This document shows positions 15,841 to 23,806 of a DNA stretch of 64,000 bases, in pieces. The translations under genes were made by a program, and so were the position numbers. Source of the stretch: Rhizobiaceae bacterium (GTDB lineage Bacteria; Pseudomonadota; Alphaproteobacteria; Rhizobiales; Rhizobiaceae); NCBI GenBank assembly GCA_023953845.1, contig JAMLJC010000001.1, positions 3,482,501 to 3,546,500 of the forward strand, read 5' to 3'. A model generated the notes under the pieces. That model saw only the letters and a program-made list of their open reading frames with translations. It was not told the origin of the DNA and ran no database searches. Each line of letters opens with the position of its first letter. Positions within the stretch are counted from its first letter, which is position 1.

Positions 15841-16085
15841 CCGGGATGCGCGTCTCCGACCACGCCGTGCTCCGCTATCTCGAACGCGTTGTCGGGCTCG
15901 ATGTCGAAGCGCTGCGCGCGCAGATCGCGCTGGACTGCGCGCGAGCCCAGGGCGCGCCATGCGTGCGCACCGAACATGCCCGCTATCTGGTGCGCGGCCG
16001 TCTCGTCGTCTCCGTGCTGGACGGCGAGACGGTGCCGCATTTCAAGATTCTCGCCAGCCTCCTGCGAAGTGGAGTGCGGCGATGA
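15837..16085 (+). CDS. 82-aa early protein of unknown function
   Basis: Starts MTGMRVSDHAVLRYLERVVG. SDHAVLRYLERVVGLDVEAL together with YLVRGRLVVSVLDGETVPH is a pattern repeatedly seen in small phage proteins of alphaproteobacteria and resembles the DUF4258-like fold, but I cannot assign the family firmly. Overlaps both neighbours by four bases. Confidence 0.6.
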   Translation: MTGMRVSDHAVLRYLERVVGLDVEALRAQIALDCARAQGAPCVRTEHARYLVRGRLVVSVLDGETVPHFKILASLLRSGVRR

Positions 16086-16795
16086 ACAGGCGCGATTCGA
16101 CTGCTGTCATGGCGAGGCGCGCCAACAACAAGCAGGCGCTCGACTTCTTCCCGACGCCGCCGTGGGCCGTCCGTGCCCTCGTTGAAGAGGTTCTGCGCCG
16201 GCATCTTGTGCAGGACTCCGGCATGACCTGCTGGGAGCCGGCCTGCGGTGCCGGCCATGCTGCGATTCCATTGCAGCGCTATTTCCGCAGCGTCCATGCG
16301 ACCGATGTCGCGGACTGGGGATTCGGCGATCGTCGCAATCTGGACTTCACTTTCTGCAGCGCGGCGGACGCTCCATGGCCGGTCGACTGGGTCATCACGA
16401 ATCCGCCTTTCAATATCGCCGAGCAGTTCTTCGATCGCGCATACAGCATCGCCCGTGTCGGCGTCGCGCTTCTCGTGCGCCTGCAATGGCTGGAATCGGA
16501 AGGTCGCTACAACCGGATCTTCGGGACCAACCTGGCGCCGCATTTTGTCTGCCCCTTCGCCGACCGCGTGCCGATGATCGAAGGGGCCTGGGATCCGGAA
16601 GCGAGTTCGGCAACAGCCTATGCATGGTTCGTATGGATCCGCGACGAACAGGACGACATGGGCGCCCGGCTTTCGCAGATCCAGCATATCCGTCCCGGCG
16701 CCAGTTGGCGGTACTCGCGTCTCGGTGACGAGGCGCTCGCCAGCCCCGGTGAGGCCGCGCGCCGGAAGCGCCAGCGAAAGGCCGCGGAGGGATGA
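16082..16795 (+). CDS. SAM-dependent DNA methyltransferase-like protein
   Basis: 237 residues. FFPTPPWAVRALVEEVLRR, CWEPACGAGHAAIPLQRYF (SAM-binding motif I with a GAG-type loop) and VDWVITNPPFNIAEQFFDRA (catalytic NPPF) identify a class I methyltransferase with an amino-methylating active site (N6-adenine or N4-cytosine). No target-recognition domain and no restriction partner are seen, so it is probably an orphan phage enzyme for protecting phage DNA. It lies at the end of the early region, apart from the second methylase at 47323-48135. Confidence 0.82.
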   Translation: MNRRDSTAVMARRANNKQALDFFPTPPWAVRALVEEVLRRHLVQDSGMTCWEPACGAGHAAIPLQRYFRSVHATDVADWGFGDRRNLDFTFCSAADAPWPVDWVITNPPFNIAEQFFDRAYSIARVGVALLVRLQWLESEGRYNRIFGTNLAPHFVCPFADRVPMIEGAWDPEASSATAYAWFVWIRDEQDDMGARLSQIQHIRPGASWRYSRLGDEALASPGEAARRKRQRKAAEG

Positions 16796-17010
16796 TGGCT
16801 CGCGGCGCAGAGACCACCCCGATCCTGCCGCTTCTCGTCTGGCACGAGCTGGCGGCGATCGAGGATCTGCGTCGCGAGCGGTCGGAACTCAAACGCCGTC
16901 TCGACCTCTACCCGCCGCACGCGCATCGCCGTGTCGTGCTAGAGGCGCGGCTGCGGGAACTCACCCACCGGCTGATCACGGCCGAAGCGGCGATCGGGTT
17001 GAAGCCGTGA
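16792..17010 (+). CDS. 72-aa early protein of unknown function
   Basis: Starts MMARGAETTPILPLLVWHEL; the rest is a basic helical hairpin (LRRERSELKRRLDLYPPHAH, RRVVLEARLRELTHRLITAE). Similar short coiled-coil proteins precede Mor/C genes in related phages. Overlaps its neighbours by four bases. Confidence 0.6.
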   Translation: MMARGAETTPILPLLVWHELAAIEDLRRERSELKRRLDLYPPHAHRRVVLEARLRELTHRLITAEAAIGLKP

Positions 17011-17420
17011 GCGCCGCCGAAAAGCATTCGTCGTTGCCCGGATTCCTGGGCGAAGTCGCGGAGATTGCTGGCGTCGACGCAGCATATGCGATCCTTGACA
17101 CCTGCGGCGGCACGCGCGTGGACATCCCGGCGAAAGCCCGTCCGGACCACTGGTTGAGCCGGCTGGTCGGCTTCGAGACTGCTGATCTGATCTGCAAGCA
17201 CTTTGCTGTGCAGCAGGTGAAAGGCGTGCGGCATGAGATGATTCCGCTCGCTCACCGATCGCATGCCCGCCAAGCGCGCAAACACATCGCCCAGGCGATT
17301 GCGAGGGGCGTCGACGTGCGCTCCGCCGCACGTCAGGCCGGCGTTCACGAGCGGACGGCATGGCGCGTAAAACAGCGAATGAAGGGCGATCCGGACGGCG
17401 ACCAGGGCGAACTGTTCTAG
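17007..17420 (+). CDS. Mor/C-type activator of late transcription
   Basis: The 137-residue protein has a GTG start overlapping the previous stop. It fits the Mor family: an N-terminal dimerisation part (FLGEVAEIAGVDAAYAILDT, GGTRVDIPAKA) and a C-terminal HTH (IARGVDVRSAARQAGVHERTAWRV). In Mu, Mor activates the middle promoter and its homologue C activates four late promoters. Here only this one gene is visible and it directly precedes the first late block, so it likely does both jobs, acting at the dyads at 17474, 25310 and 39789. Confidence 0.88.
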   Translation: MSAAEKHSSLPGFLGEVAEIAGVDAAYAILDTCGGTRVDIPAKARPDHWLSRLVGFETADLICKHFAVQQVKGVRHEMIPLAHRSHARQARKHIAQAIARGVDVRSAARQAGVHERTAWRVKQRMKGDPDGDQGELF

Positions 17421-17473
17421 TCCTCTTGCGGCGAACGCATTTTCGGAACAGCATAGCTGCATGGATGGCGTCG

Positions 17474-17491
17474 GGCTGACAAATGTCAGCC
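17474..17491 (+). promoter_or_regulatory. Late-promoter dyad 1 (before lysis and packaging genes)
   Basis: An 18-bp inverted repeat, GGCTGACA-AA-TGTCAGCC, followed by CACA. It lies 54 bp after the activator gene and 56 bp before the endolysin ATG. The same dyad with CACA recurs at 25310-25325 and 39789-39806, each before a late block. CCAT (17514-17517) lies 24 bp downstream at the place where the other two sites have CAAT, perhaps the -10 region. Confidence 0.7.
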
Positions 17492-17521
17492 ACACGCGGT
17501 TGCGGCGGCGCGACCATGGTG

Positions 17522-17539
17522 ACCGGGAACAATCCCGGT
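17522..17539 (+). other. Hairpin in the endolysin leader
   Basis: ACCGGGA (17522-17528) and TCCCGGT (17533-17539) form a perfect 7-bp stem with a 4-base loop, ending 8 bases before the endolysin ATG. In RNA it would occupy or flank the ribosome-binding region, which has no strong Shine-Dalgarno. It could delay or moderate lysis-gene translation. Confidence 0.5.
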
Positions 17540-17546
17540 GAGAACC

Positions 17547-18074
17547 ATGGCAAACCCCGCCTCGAAATGGCCGCTGCAGCGCGATTGCGATACCTTTTAT
17601 GGCAATCCGCGCAATGGTGCGAAATACTCCCTGACCTGGTACCGCCAGAACATCGTGATGGTGGTCCCGCCGTTCCGCATGGCGATGGGCGCGATCCCGA
17701 TCACGCGGATCCCGTTCCATCGCAAATGCGCCGGTGCGCTCGAACAGGCGCTGGCCGACATCTGGCAGCGCTCCGGTCGCTCGCAGAAGGTTATCGACGA
17801 CTGGGGCATGTCGGTCTTCTCCGGCTCGTTCAACTATCGGCCCATGCGTGGCGGCACGGCTTTGTCGATGCACGCCTATGGCTGCGCCGTCGATTTCGAT
17901 GCGCCCCGCAACGGCCTTGGCAATCGCCGTCCGAGGTTCGCGACCATTCCTGCCGTGTTGTCGGCCTTCGCTTCGGCCGGCGCTGTGTGGGGCGGCGACT
18001 GGAACGGCAATGGCGACACGCTCGACGAGCGCCGCTGCGACGGCATGCACTGGCAGTTCGCGAGGCTCGGCTGA
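17547..18074 (+). CDS. Endolysin, M15-family D,D-/L,D-peptidase
   Basis: The 175-residue protein starts MANPASKWPLQRDCDTFYG. Zinc ligands of the M15 (VanY/DacB-like) peptidases are visible: SMHAYGCAVDFD (His and Asp) and DGMHWQFAR (His), with FSGSFNYRPMRGG before them. Such enzymes cut the peptide stems of peptidoglycan and serve as phage endolysins. It has no signal peptide, so it needs a holin. First gene of the late lysis block behind dyad 1. Confidence 0.88.
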   Translation: MANPASKWPLQRDCDTFYGNPRNGAKYSLTWYRQNIVMVVPPFRMAMGAIPITRIPFHRKCAGALEQALADIWQRSGRSQKVIDDWGMSVFSGSFNYRPMRGGTALSMHAYGCAVDFDAPRNGLGNRRPRFATIPAVLSAFASAGAVWGGDWNGNGDTLDERRCDGMHWQFARLG

Positions 18075-18075
18075 G

Positions 18076-18540
18076 ATGGCCGCGCTCTCGTTCCTTCTTC
18101 TCGTGGTCGGCAGCCTCATGCTGCTGGTCGGTACGGTGCTGGGCGCGTTTGTGTGGTTTGCCGGCGCCAACCATCCGCTGGGCGGTGGAGCCGACGAGAC
18201 CGTTTGCTCCGTGCGCCGGGACGCAAATCTGCTCATCTGCCTCGGCACTGCCTGCCTGCTCCTCTTCCTCTTCATTCCGGCTTCCGCGCGCGCCCATGAT
18301 GCTCCCACAGGCTGGCGCTATCCGTGGGCGTGCTGTTCGAACCAGGACTGCCGCATGGTGCCGTACCAGGCCATTCGCGAGGGCGGGCATGGTTATGTGA
18401 TCGAAGCCACAGGGGAGGTCATTCCCTACGCCGACAAACGCGTTCGCGAGTCGCCGGACGGCGAGTTTCACTGGTGTTCCGAAGCGGGAGGCGAGCACAG
18501 CCGCACGATCTGCCTCTTCGTGCCGCCCAGGAGCTATTAG
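18076..18540 (+). CDS. Membrane-anchored protein of the lysis block
   Basis: 154 residues with two N-terminal hydrophobic segments (about residues 4-30 and 52-72, LLICLGTACLLLFLFIP), then a soluble part with four or more Cys (WACCSNQDCRMVP, FHWCSEAGGEHSRTICLFV). Related secreted sequences are common in rhizobial phages and genomes without known function. It could be an antiholin or periplasmic accessory of lysis; this is inferred from position. It starts one base after the endolysin stop. Confidence 0.65.
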   Translation: MAALSFLLLVVGSLMLLVGTVLGAFVWFAGANHPLGGGADETVCSVRRDANLLICLGTACLLLFLFIPASARAHDAPTGWRYPWACCSNQDCRMVPYQAIREGGHGYVIEATGEVIPYADKRVRESPDGEFHWCSEAGGEHSRTICLFVPPRSY

Positions 18541-18921
18541 GTGGGGGATCAGGCGGGACAGACGATCGCCGCGATCGGTCGGCCACCCTGGAAGGTGCGC
18601 CGGCTGATCGTCTATCTGGCGCTCTTCTTCTGCGCGGCCATGGTCGTGATCGTGTTCGTCACTTCCAGCTTCGCTCAGTTCGGCGGCGTCGCGGTGGACA
18701 ACGAACTGAACCGGACGATCGTCACCAGCTGCTTCTTCCTCGCCGGCAGCGTGATCGGCGCGTTCGTGTTCGGGGCGGTATGGGACGATCGCAACGTGAT
18801 GCAGATCCTCGGCCCGCAAGCCTATCAGGATCAGCTGCCTTACCAGACCTATGGCTATGGCCCGTCGACGGGCGGGTATCCGGTCGGACCCGACCATGAC
18901 GGCTACGGAGCCCGGCAATGA
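18541..18921 (+). CDS. Putative holin, two transmembrane segments
   Basis: The 126-residue protein has a GTG start directly abutting the previous TAG. Two hydrophobic helices (RLIVYLALFFCAAMVVIVFV and VTSCFFLAGSVIGAFVFGAV) are followed by a Gly/Tyr/Pro-rich tail (YQTYGYGPSTGGYPVG). Size, topology and place between endolysin and spanin genes suit a holin, but no holin family is recognised. Confidence 0.55.
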   Translation: MGDQAGQTIAAIGRPPWKVRRLIVYLALFFCAAMVVIVFVTSSFAQFGGVAVDNELNRTIVTSCFFLAGSVIGAFVFGAVWDDRNVMQILGPQAYQDQLPYQTYGYGPSTGGYPVGPDHDGYGARQ

Positions 18922-19322
18922 TCGGCGCGCTGTTGTTCTCGAAGGCAGCCGCCTTGCTGCGGTGGCTGGTCATGCTGACGATCCCGGTCCCTGTCGTCGT
19001 CATCGGCGCAGGCGTCGTCTGGGCGAAGCTCGACAAGGCGTCTGCGGTGCGGCGCGCGGTCGACGAGGCGACCGTGGAGTTGGTTGCCGGAGCGCGCATC
19101 AAAGCGCTGGAAGCAACGGCCGACGCGGAGCGGCGGCTGCGGATGTATGCCGAGGGGAAGGCGGCAGCGGCGGCATCCGCCAACGAAGCCTTCCTCGACA
19201 AACTCACGATCGCGGAACGCGAAAAGGAAGGCCTGGTTGATGAACTGGCAGAGCTGCAGAAGCGCCCTGCGCCTGACGGCTGCGTCGTCACTGACGATCT
19301 GCTTGGCCGCCTGCGCAAGTGA
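18918..19322 (+). CDS. Inner-membrane spanin (Rz-like)
   Basis: 134 residues: one N-terminal transmembrane helix (LLRWLVMLTIPVPVVVIGAG) then a long periplasmic coiled coil (ATADAERRLRMYAEGKAAAA, LTIAEREKEGLVDELAEL). This is the Rz topology. Its 3 prime end contains, in another frame, the start of an outer-membrane lipoprotein gene, the classic Rz/Rz1 overlap. Spanins fuse the two membranes at the last step of lysis. Confidence 0.75.
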   Translation: MIGALLFSKAAALLRWLVMLTIPVPVVVIGAGVVWAKLDKASAVRRAVDEATVELVAGARIKALEATADAERRLRMYAEGKAAAAASANEAFLDKLTIAEREKEGLVDELAELQKRPAPDGCVVTDDLLGRLRK

Positions 19323-19575
19323 TCGCGCCGTGCTGGAAAGGGCGGCGGTCGACATGGCGAAGTCCGACATCGTCGACGCGGCGATCGCGGTGGCGGAGCG
19401 GCAGCCGGAACGCCCGGCCGATTGCCGCAAGAAGGAGTGGAGCGGCGTCGCCAGCGGCGAGCGGCTGGACGTCGCCTGGCTGAAGGCGGAGCGGGCCCTG
19501 GAAAGAACGCGCGCCCGGCAGAACCGGTGCAACGCCTGGGACGAAGATCGAAAGACCGGTGCATACGATGATTGA
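19240..19575 (+). CDS. Outer-membrane spanin lipoprotein (Rz1-like)
   Basis: The 111-residue protein starts MNWQSCRSALRLTAASSLTI with a lipobox LAAC, so it should be acylated and sent to the outer membrane. GGAAGG precedes the ATG at 19240. It overlaps the Rz-like gene by 83 bases in the +1 frame and extends beyond it, unlike a fully embedded Rz1. The mature part is a charged helix (LERAAVDMAKSDIVDAAIAV). The overlap and lipobox together make the spanin assignment likely. Confidence 0.7.
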   Translation: MNWQSCRSALRLTAASSLTICLAACASDRAVLERAAVDMAKSDIVDAAIAVAERQPERPADCRKKEWSGVASGERLDVAWLKAERALERTRARQNRCNAWDEDRKTGAYDD

Positions 19576-19936
19576 TTTGTCAGTGCTGACGCAATGGCTG
19601 GGCGCAGCCGCGCTCGTGATCTCGCTGGTCACCACGATCTACACGCTGATGACGCAGAGCTCGAAGAAGACGGGCGCCGCGCTTGAGGCGTTCCAGAAGA
19701 GAACGGGCGAAGTGCTGGAGAAGCTGGAAGGCAGCCTCAGCGCGCAGGCAAGCCGCATCCAGGCGCTCGAAAGCGAGATGAAACACCAGCCGGACAAGGA
19801 TGACGTCCATCGGCTGGAGATGAAGCTCGGCGAAATCCAGCTCGACATGGTGCGCATCGGCGCCGTGGCGGAGCAATCCGCGCGTACGACCCAGCGGATG
19901 GAGAATTTCCTTCTCGAACAGGCAAAAGCAGCATGA
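19568..19936 (+). CDS. DUF2730-type phage membrane protein
   Basis: The 122-residue protein starts MIDLSVLTQWLGAAALVISL. A single transmembrane helix (residues 8-28) is followed by a coiled coil (EAFQKRTGEVLEKLEGSLSA). This is the pattern of DUF2730 proteins that follow lysis genes and precede the terminase genes in Mu-like phages (the Mu gp25 position). Function unknown. Confidence 0.75.
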   Translation: MIDLSVLTQWLGAAALVISLVTTIYTLMTQSSKKTGAALEAFQKRTGEVLEKLEGSLSAQASRIQALESEMKHQPDKDDVHRLEMKLGEIQLDMVRIGAVAEQSARTTQRMENFLLEQAKAA

Positions 19937-20244
19937 GCTACGCATCATTCATGGAAGAGGACGCGCGCCTCGTCATCCTCCGGGAACTCGCAAAGCAGTT
20001 CGACGGCCGCCTCAACGAAACCGTGTTGACCACCGTGCTGGAAGCCTTCGGCTATCGTCGTTCGCGGGAGTGGGTGCGCACGCAGCTGCGCAAGCTTGAG
20101 GAGCTGGGGGCCGTCAGCATCCGCGCGATCGACCGGCCCGAGGCCGATCCGATCCTGGTCGCCACCATCACGCGAGCCGGCGCCGATCATGTCGAACGCC
20201 GCAGCGTCATCGTAGGCGTTGCCCGTCCGTCACTCGGAGGCTGA
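19933..20244 (+). CDS. Mu gp26-like protein (winged-helix type)
   Basis: The 103-residue protein starts MSYASFMEEDARLVILRELAK. The sequence (LVILRELAKQFDGRLNETVL, EWVRTQLRKLEELGAV) has the layout of a winged helix and matches the short protein found before the small terminase in Mu-like phages. Function unknown. Confidence 0.75.
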   Translation: MSYASFMEEDARLVILRELAKQFDGRLNETVLTTVLEAFGYRRSREWVRTQLRKLEELGAVSIRAIDRPEADPILVATITRAGADHVERRSVIVGVARPSLGG

Positions 20245-20246
20245 CC

Positions 20247-20819
20247 ATGGCTGGTCGCGGCCGTCTGTCGTCGATCGACCTGCTTCCCGAGGAAGCGGCC
20301 GACGATATCGTCTGGGCATGCGAGCAGCTGTACCAGCGTGAACGCACGCAGGCCGACATCCTCTTCGAGCTGAATGACCGGCTGGAGGCAAAAGGGCTGG
20401 AGCCGGTTTCGAAGTCCGCCTTCAACCGCAAGGCCATGCGGCTTGCCGCCGCCCAGCGGCGCATGCAGGAAGCGCGCGCCATGTTCGACGGCCTTTCCAG
20501 CCAGTTCACGGCCAGGGACGTCGATGACAACACCGTCATCCTCGGCGAGTTCATCAAGACGCTGATCGTCGAGCTGATCGACGACAGCGCCGGGCGAAAG
20601 AGCCCGAAGGATGCGATGGAGCTGGCGCGCGCTTATCAGGCCACAGTTTCCGCACAGAAGATGTCGACTGATCGGCGGCAGAAGGTGGAAGCCGAAGCCC
20701 GGAAGAAGCTCGACCATGCCGTTGAGAGCGCGACAGGCGCCGTGGAAAAGGCCGGGCATCAGGTCAATGCCTTCGAAGTGCTCGAAATGATCCGCAAGGC
20801 TTACGAGAACGGGGCATGA
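20247..20819 (+). CDS. Small terminase subunit (Mu gp27, DUF3486)
   Basis: The 190-residue protein starts MAGRGRLSSIDLLPEEAADD. GRGRLSSIDLLPEEA and the HTH-like KSAFNRKAMRLAAAQRRMQE are typical of DUF3486, the Mu gp27 small terminase. It probably recognises the phage left end to start headful packaging. It overlaps the large subunit gene by four bases. Confidence 0.88.
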   Translation: MAGRGRLSSIDLLPEEAADDIVWACEQLYQRERTQADILFELNDRLEAKGLEPVSKSAFNRKAMRLAAAQRRMQEARAMFDGLSSQFTARDVDDNTVILGEFIKTLIVELIDDSAGRKSPKDAMELARAYQATVSAQKMSTDRRQKVEAEARKKLDHAVESATGAVEKAGHQVNAFEVLEMIRKAYENGA

Positions 20820-22150
20820 GCCGCGCGCCGATCCTTTACCCGTATCAGGCGCGCTGGTTCAAAGACCGGCGGCGCTTCAAGCTGGGCAAGTTCGCCCGCC
20901 AGACGGGCAAGACCTTCACGACCACGCTGGAAACGGTCGACGACAGTTTCGAGCATGTCGTCAAACAGGCGCGGACACGCTGGGTCATCCTCTCGCGCGG
21001 TGAGCGGCAGGCCAAGGAAGCCATGGACGAGGGCGTGAAACTGCACGCAAAAGCCTATGGCGTGCCGTTTGAGTACACCGAACCGGAGTTCGACATCGGT
21101 GCGGTGAAGTACAAGGCGCTGGAGGTCGAGTTCCCTCACGGCTCCCGCATCACGGCGCTGCCGGCCAATCCGGACACGGCTCGCGGTTTCTCGGCCAACG
21201 TCTTCCTAGACGAGTTCGCGTTTCACAAGGATTCGGGTGCGATCTGGAAGGCGCTCTTTCCCGTCATATCCGCCGGCTGGAAGCTGCGCGTTACCTCGAC
21301 GCCTAACGGCAAGTCCGGCAAGTTCTATGAACTAGACACTGCCGTCGACGACACATGGTCCCGCCACGTGGTCGACATCTACAAGGCCGTCGCGGATGGC
21401 CTGCCGCGCAACATCGAGGAACTGCGTGCCGGCCTCGCCGACGAGGACGCCTGGGCGCAGGAATACGAGCTCAAATATCTCGACGAGGCGAGCGCCTGGC
21501 TGTCCTACGATCTCATCTCCTCGGTCGAGGACGAGAAGGCCGGCGACCCCGATCTCTACCAGGGCGGGCCATGCTTCGTCGGCGTCGACATCGGCCGGCG
21601 CAACGACCTCTTCGTGATCTGGGTCTTCGAGCTGATCGGCGACGTCCTGTGGACGCGCGAGATCGTCGAGCTGAAGCGGGCCACCTTCGCCTCGCAGGAT
21701 GCGGCGCTGGACGAGGTCATGCGTCGCTACCATGTCGCGCGCGTCTGTATGGACCAGACCGGCATGGGCGAAAAGCCGGTCGAGGATGCGCAGCGCCGTT
21801 ATGGCGCCGGTCGCGTCGAGGGCATCCTGTTCACCGGGCCGAACAAGCTGGTGCTGGCGACGGCCGGCAAGGAACGGTTCGAGGATCGTACCGTCCGGAT
21901 TCCGGAGGGCAAACCTGCCTTGCGCGCGGATCTGCACAAGCTCCGCAAGGTTGCCTCGGCGACCGGCGCGCCACGCTTTGTCGCGGAGCGCGACGACGAT
22001 CACGCCGACCGGACGTGGGCTGGATTCCTCGGCATCCATGCGGCCGGAACACCGCGCACCTACGGCTACATGACGCTGAAAGACCTCGGCCGGCTGCGCG
22101 CCGACGATGACGATGACGACGGGTCCAGCTTCGGGAGACGCCTGTGGTGA
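20816..22150 (+). CDS. Large terminase subunit (Mu gp28)
   Basis: 444 residues. Walker A-like RQTGKT (28-33), Walker B VFLDEF (129-134), motif III region RVTSTPNG, and nuclease-domain Asp258 in VGVDIGRRND. The acidic linker RADDDDDDGSS near the C-terminus is poorly conserved. It powers DNA entry into the prohead and cuts the DNA. It overlaps the portal gene by seven bases. Confidence 0.93.
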   Translation: MSRAPILYPYQARWFKDRRRFKLGKFARQTGKTFTTTLETVDDSFEHVVKQARTRWVILSRGERQAKEAMDEGVKLHAKAYGVPFEYTEPEFDIGAVKYKALEVEFPHGSRITALPANPDTARGFSANVFLDEFAFHKDSGAIWKALFPVISAGWKLRVTSTPNGKSGKFYELDTAVDDTWSRHVVDIYKAVADGLPRNIEELRAGLADEDAWAQEYELKYLDEASAWLSYDLISSVEDEKAGDPDLYQGGPCFVGVDIGRRNDLFVIWVFELIGDVLWTREIVELKRATFASQDAALDEVMRRYHVARVCMDQTGMGEKPVEDAQRRYGAGRVEGILFTGPNKLVLATAGKERFEDRTVRIPEGKPALRADLHKLRKVASATGAPRFVAERDDDHADRTWAGFLGIHAAGTPRTYGYMTLKDLGRLRADDDDDDGSSFGRRLW

Positions 22151-23805
22151 AGTCCACCATCCTCGGGCCGGATGGCCGCCCGATCGAAAAGAAGCTGCTT
22201 GCCAGGGAAGTGGCCGCGCCGACGATCTCCGGCGTGCGGCGTGTCCATGAGGAGCGTGTCGCCACCAGCCTCACGCCCGAGCGCCTTGGCTCGCTGCTGC
22301 GCGATGCCGCGCTCGGCCAGGCGCGCGCCTATCTGACGCTCGCCGAGGAGATGGAGGAGCGATACCTCCACTACGCCTCGCAGCTGCAGACGCGCCGGCT
22401 GGCGATCGAGAGCGTGGACGTGACTGTCGAGGCGCCCAAGGGCGTGCCGTCCAAAATCATCGAAGCCGTCGAGGAACTCACCGAGGAGAGCGCCTTCGAG
22501 GAAGCGATCGGCGCGCTGACGGACGGCATCGCCAAAAGCTACGCCGTCTCGGAAATGATGTGGGAATATGAGCGCGGCGCGCTCCGCCCGGTCGAGTACA
22601 TCTGGCGCGACCAGCGCTTCTTCCAGTTCGACCGGCTGGCGCTCTCCGAATTGCGGCTGGCCGTCGACGGCTCGATTGAGGGCGAGGAGCTGCCGCCCGC
22701 GAAATTTCTGCGGCATCTGCCGCGATCGAAGATGGGCATTCCGCTCCGGCGCGGCGTCGCCCGGCCGGCGGCATGGGCCTACATGATCCAGCAATTCGCG
22801 CTGCAGGACTGGGCTGGTTTCGCCGAGGTCTATGGCATGCCGCTCCGCGTCGGCAAATACAATGCCGGCGCTTCCGAGAGCGACAAGCGGACCCTGCTGA
22901 AGGCAGTCGCTTCGATCGCCAACGACGCCGCCGCGATCATACCGGACGGCATGGCCATCGATTTCCACGAGGTCAAGGGATCGCAGGGCTCGGACGTGTT
23001 CGGCGGCTTGCTCGAATATGTCGACAAGCAGATCTCCAAGCTCGTCGTCGGGCAGACCATGACGTCCGACGACGGTTCGTCGCTCGGGCAGGCGAAGATC
23101 CACAATGAGGTGCGGCTGGACATCTTGCGGGCCGATGCCAAGCAGCTCGCGGCGACCGTCAACCGCGATCTCGTCCACGCCTTCGTCGCCATGAATTTCG
23201 GGCCGCAGGACGTCTATCCGCAGATCAAGATGCCGGTCCCGGATCCCGAGGATCTGGAAGTGCTGACCAAGGCGGTGCAGGCGATGGTGCCGCTGGGCCT
23301 CAAGGTCAAGCAGAGCGAGATGCGCGAAAAGATCGGCCTCTCGGAACCATCCGACGAAGACGAGCTGCTCTCGGCGCCTAGACCGGCCGCGTCGCCCAAT
23401 CCGGAGGATGACGACGAGGAGCCCGCGAAGGTTCCCGCTCCGAAGCCCGGCAAGGACAAGGCGAAGGAACAGCCGAAGAAGATCGCCGCCCTGTCGGCCG
23501 AGGTGGCCGATCACAAGCGGTCGTGCCGCTGCCGCTCCTGCGTGTCGCTGCTGGCGGCCGAGACGGTCGCGGCCAGAGCAGACGCCCAGGACGATGTGGA
23601 TGCGCTCCTCGAGGAGGCGTTTGGAGATTGGGAGCAACTCACGGCGCCGATCGTCGATCCGCTCTTCGCCATTATCGAGAAGGCAACCAGCTTCGAGCAG
23701 GCGCTCGCCATGCTCCAATCCGCCGGGCCGGATGCGACGAAGCTCGCGGAGCGGCTGGCGGTATTGACGGCGATCGGGCGCGGCATCGGCGACACGAAAG
23801 ACTGA
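22144..23805 (+). CDS. Portal protein (Mu gp29, DUF935)
   Basis: The 553-residue protein has a GTG start. The family signatures are ILGPDGRPIEKK, YLTLAEEMEERYLHYASQL, WRDQRFFQFD, KYNAGASESDKRTLLKAV and FHEVKGSQGSD. The last 150 residues carry a charged linker (EDDDEEPAKVPAPKPGKDKA) and a cluster SCRCRSCVSLL with Cys-x-Cys-x-x-Cys, typical of DUF935 C-termini. The portal forms the ring through which DNA enters. Confidence 0.93.
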   Translation: MVKSTILGPDGRPIEKKLLAREVAAPTISGVRRVHEERVATSLTPERLGSLLRDAALGQARAYLTLAEEMEERYLHYASQLQTRRLAIESVDVTVEAPKGVPSKIIEAVEELTEESAFEEAIGALTDGIAKSYAVSEMMWEYERGALRPVEYIWRDQRFFQFDRLALSELRLAVDGSIEGEELPPAKFLRHLPRSKMGIPLRRGVARPAAWAYMIQQFALQDWAGFAEVYGMPLRVGKYNAGASESDKRTLLKAVASIANDAAAIIPDGMAIDFHEVKGSQGSDVFGGLLEYVDKQISKLVVGQTMTSDDGSSLGQAKIHNEVRLDILRADAKQLAATVNRDLVHAFVAMNFGPQDVYPQIKMPVPDPEDLEVLTKAVQAMVPLGLKVKQSEMREKIGLSEPSDEDELLSAPRPAASPNPEDDDEEPAKVPAPKPGKDKAKEQPKKIAALSAEVADHKRSCRCRSCVSLLAAETVAARADAQDDVDALLEEAFGDWEQLTAPIVDPLFAIIEKATSFEQALAMLQSAGPDATKLAERLAVLTAIGRGIGDTKD

Positions 23806-23806
23806 C

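Noticed and set aside
19576..19589. TGTCAG-TG-CTGACG near the DUF2730 start, resembling a late dyad
   Set aside because: The half-sites are in the reverse order to the three late dyads and it lies in coding sequence without a CACA tail.
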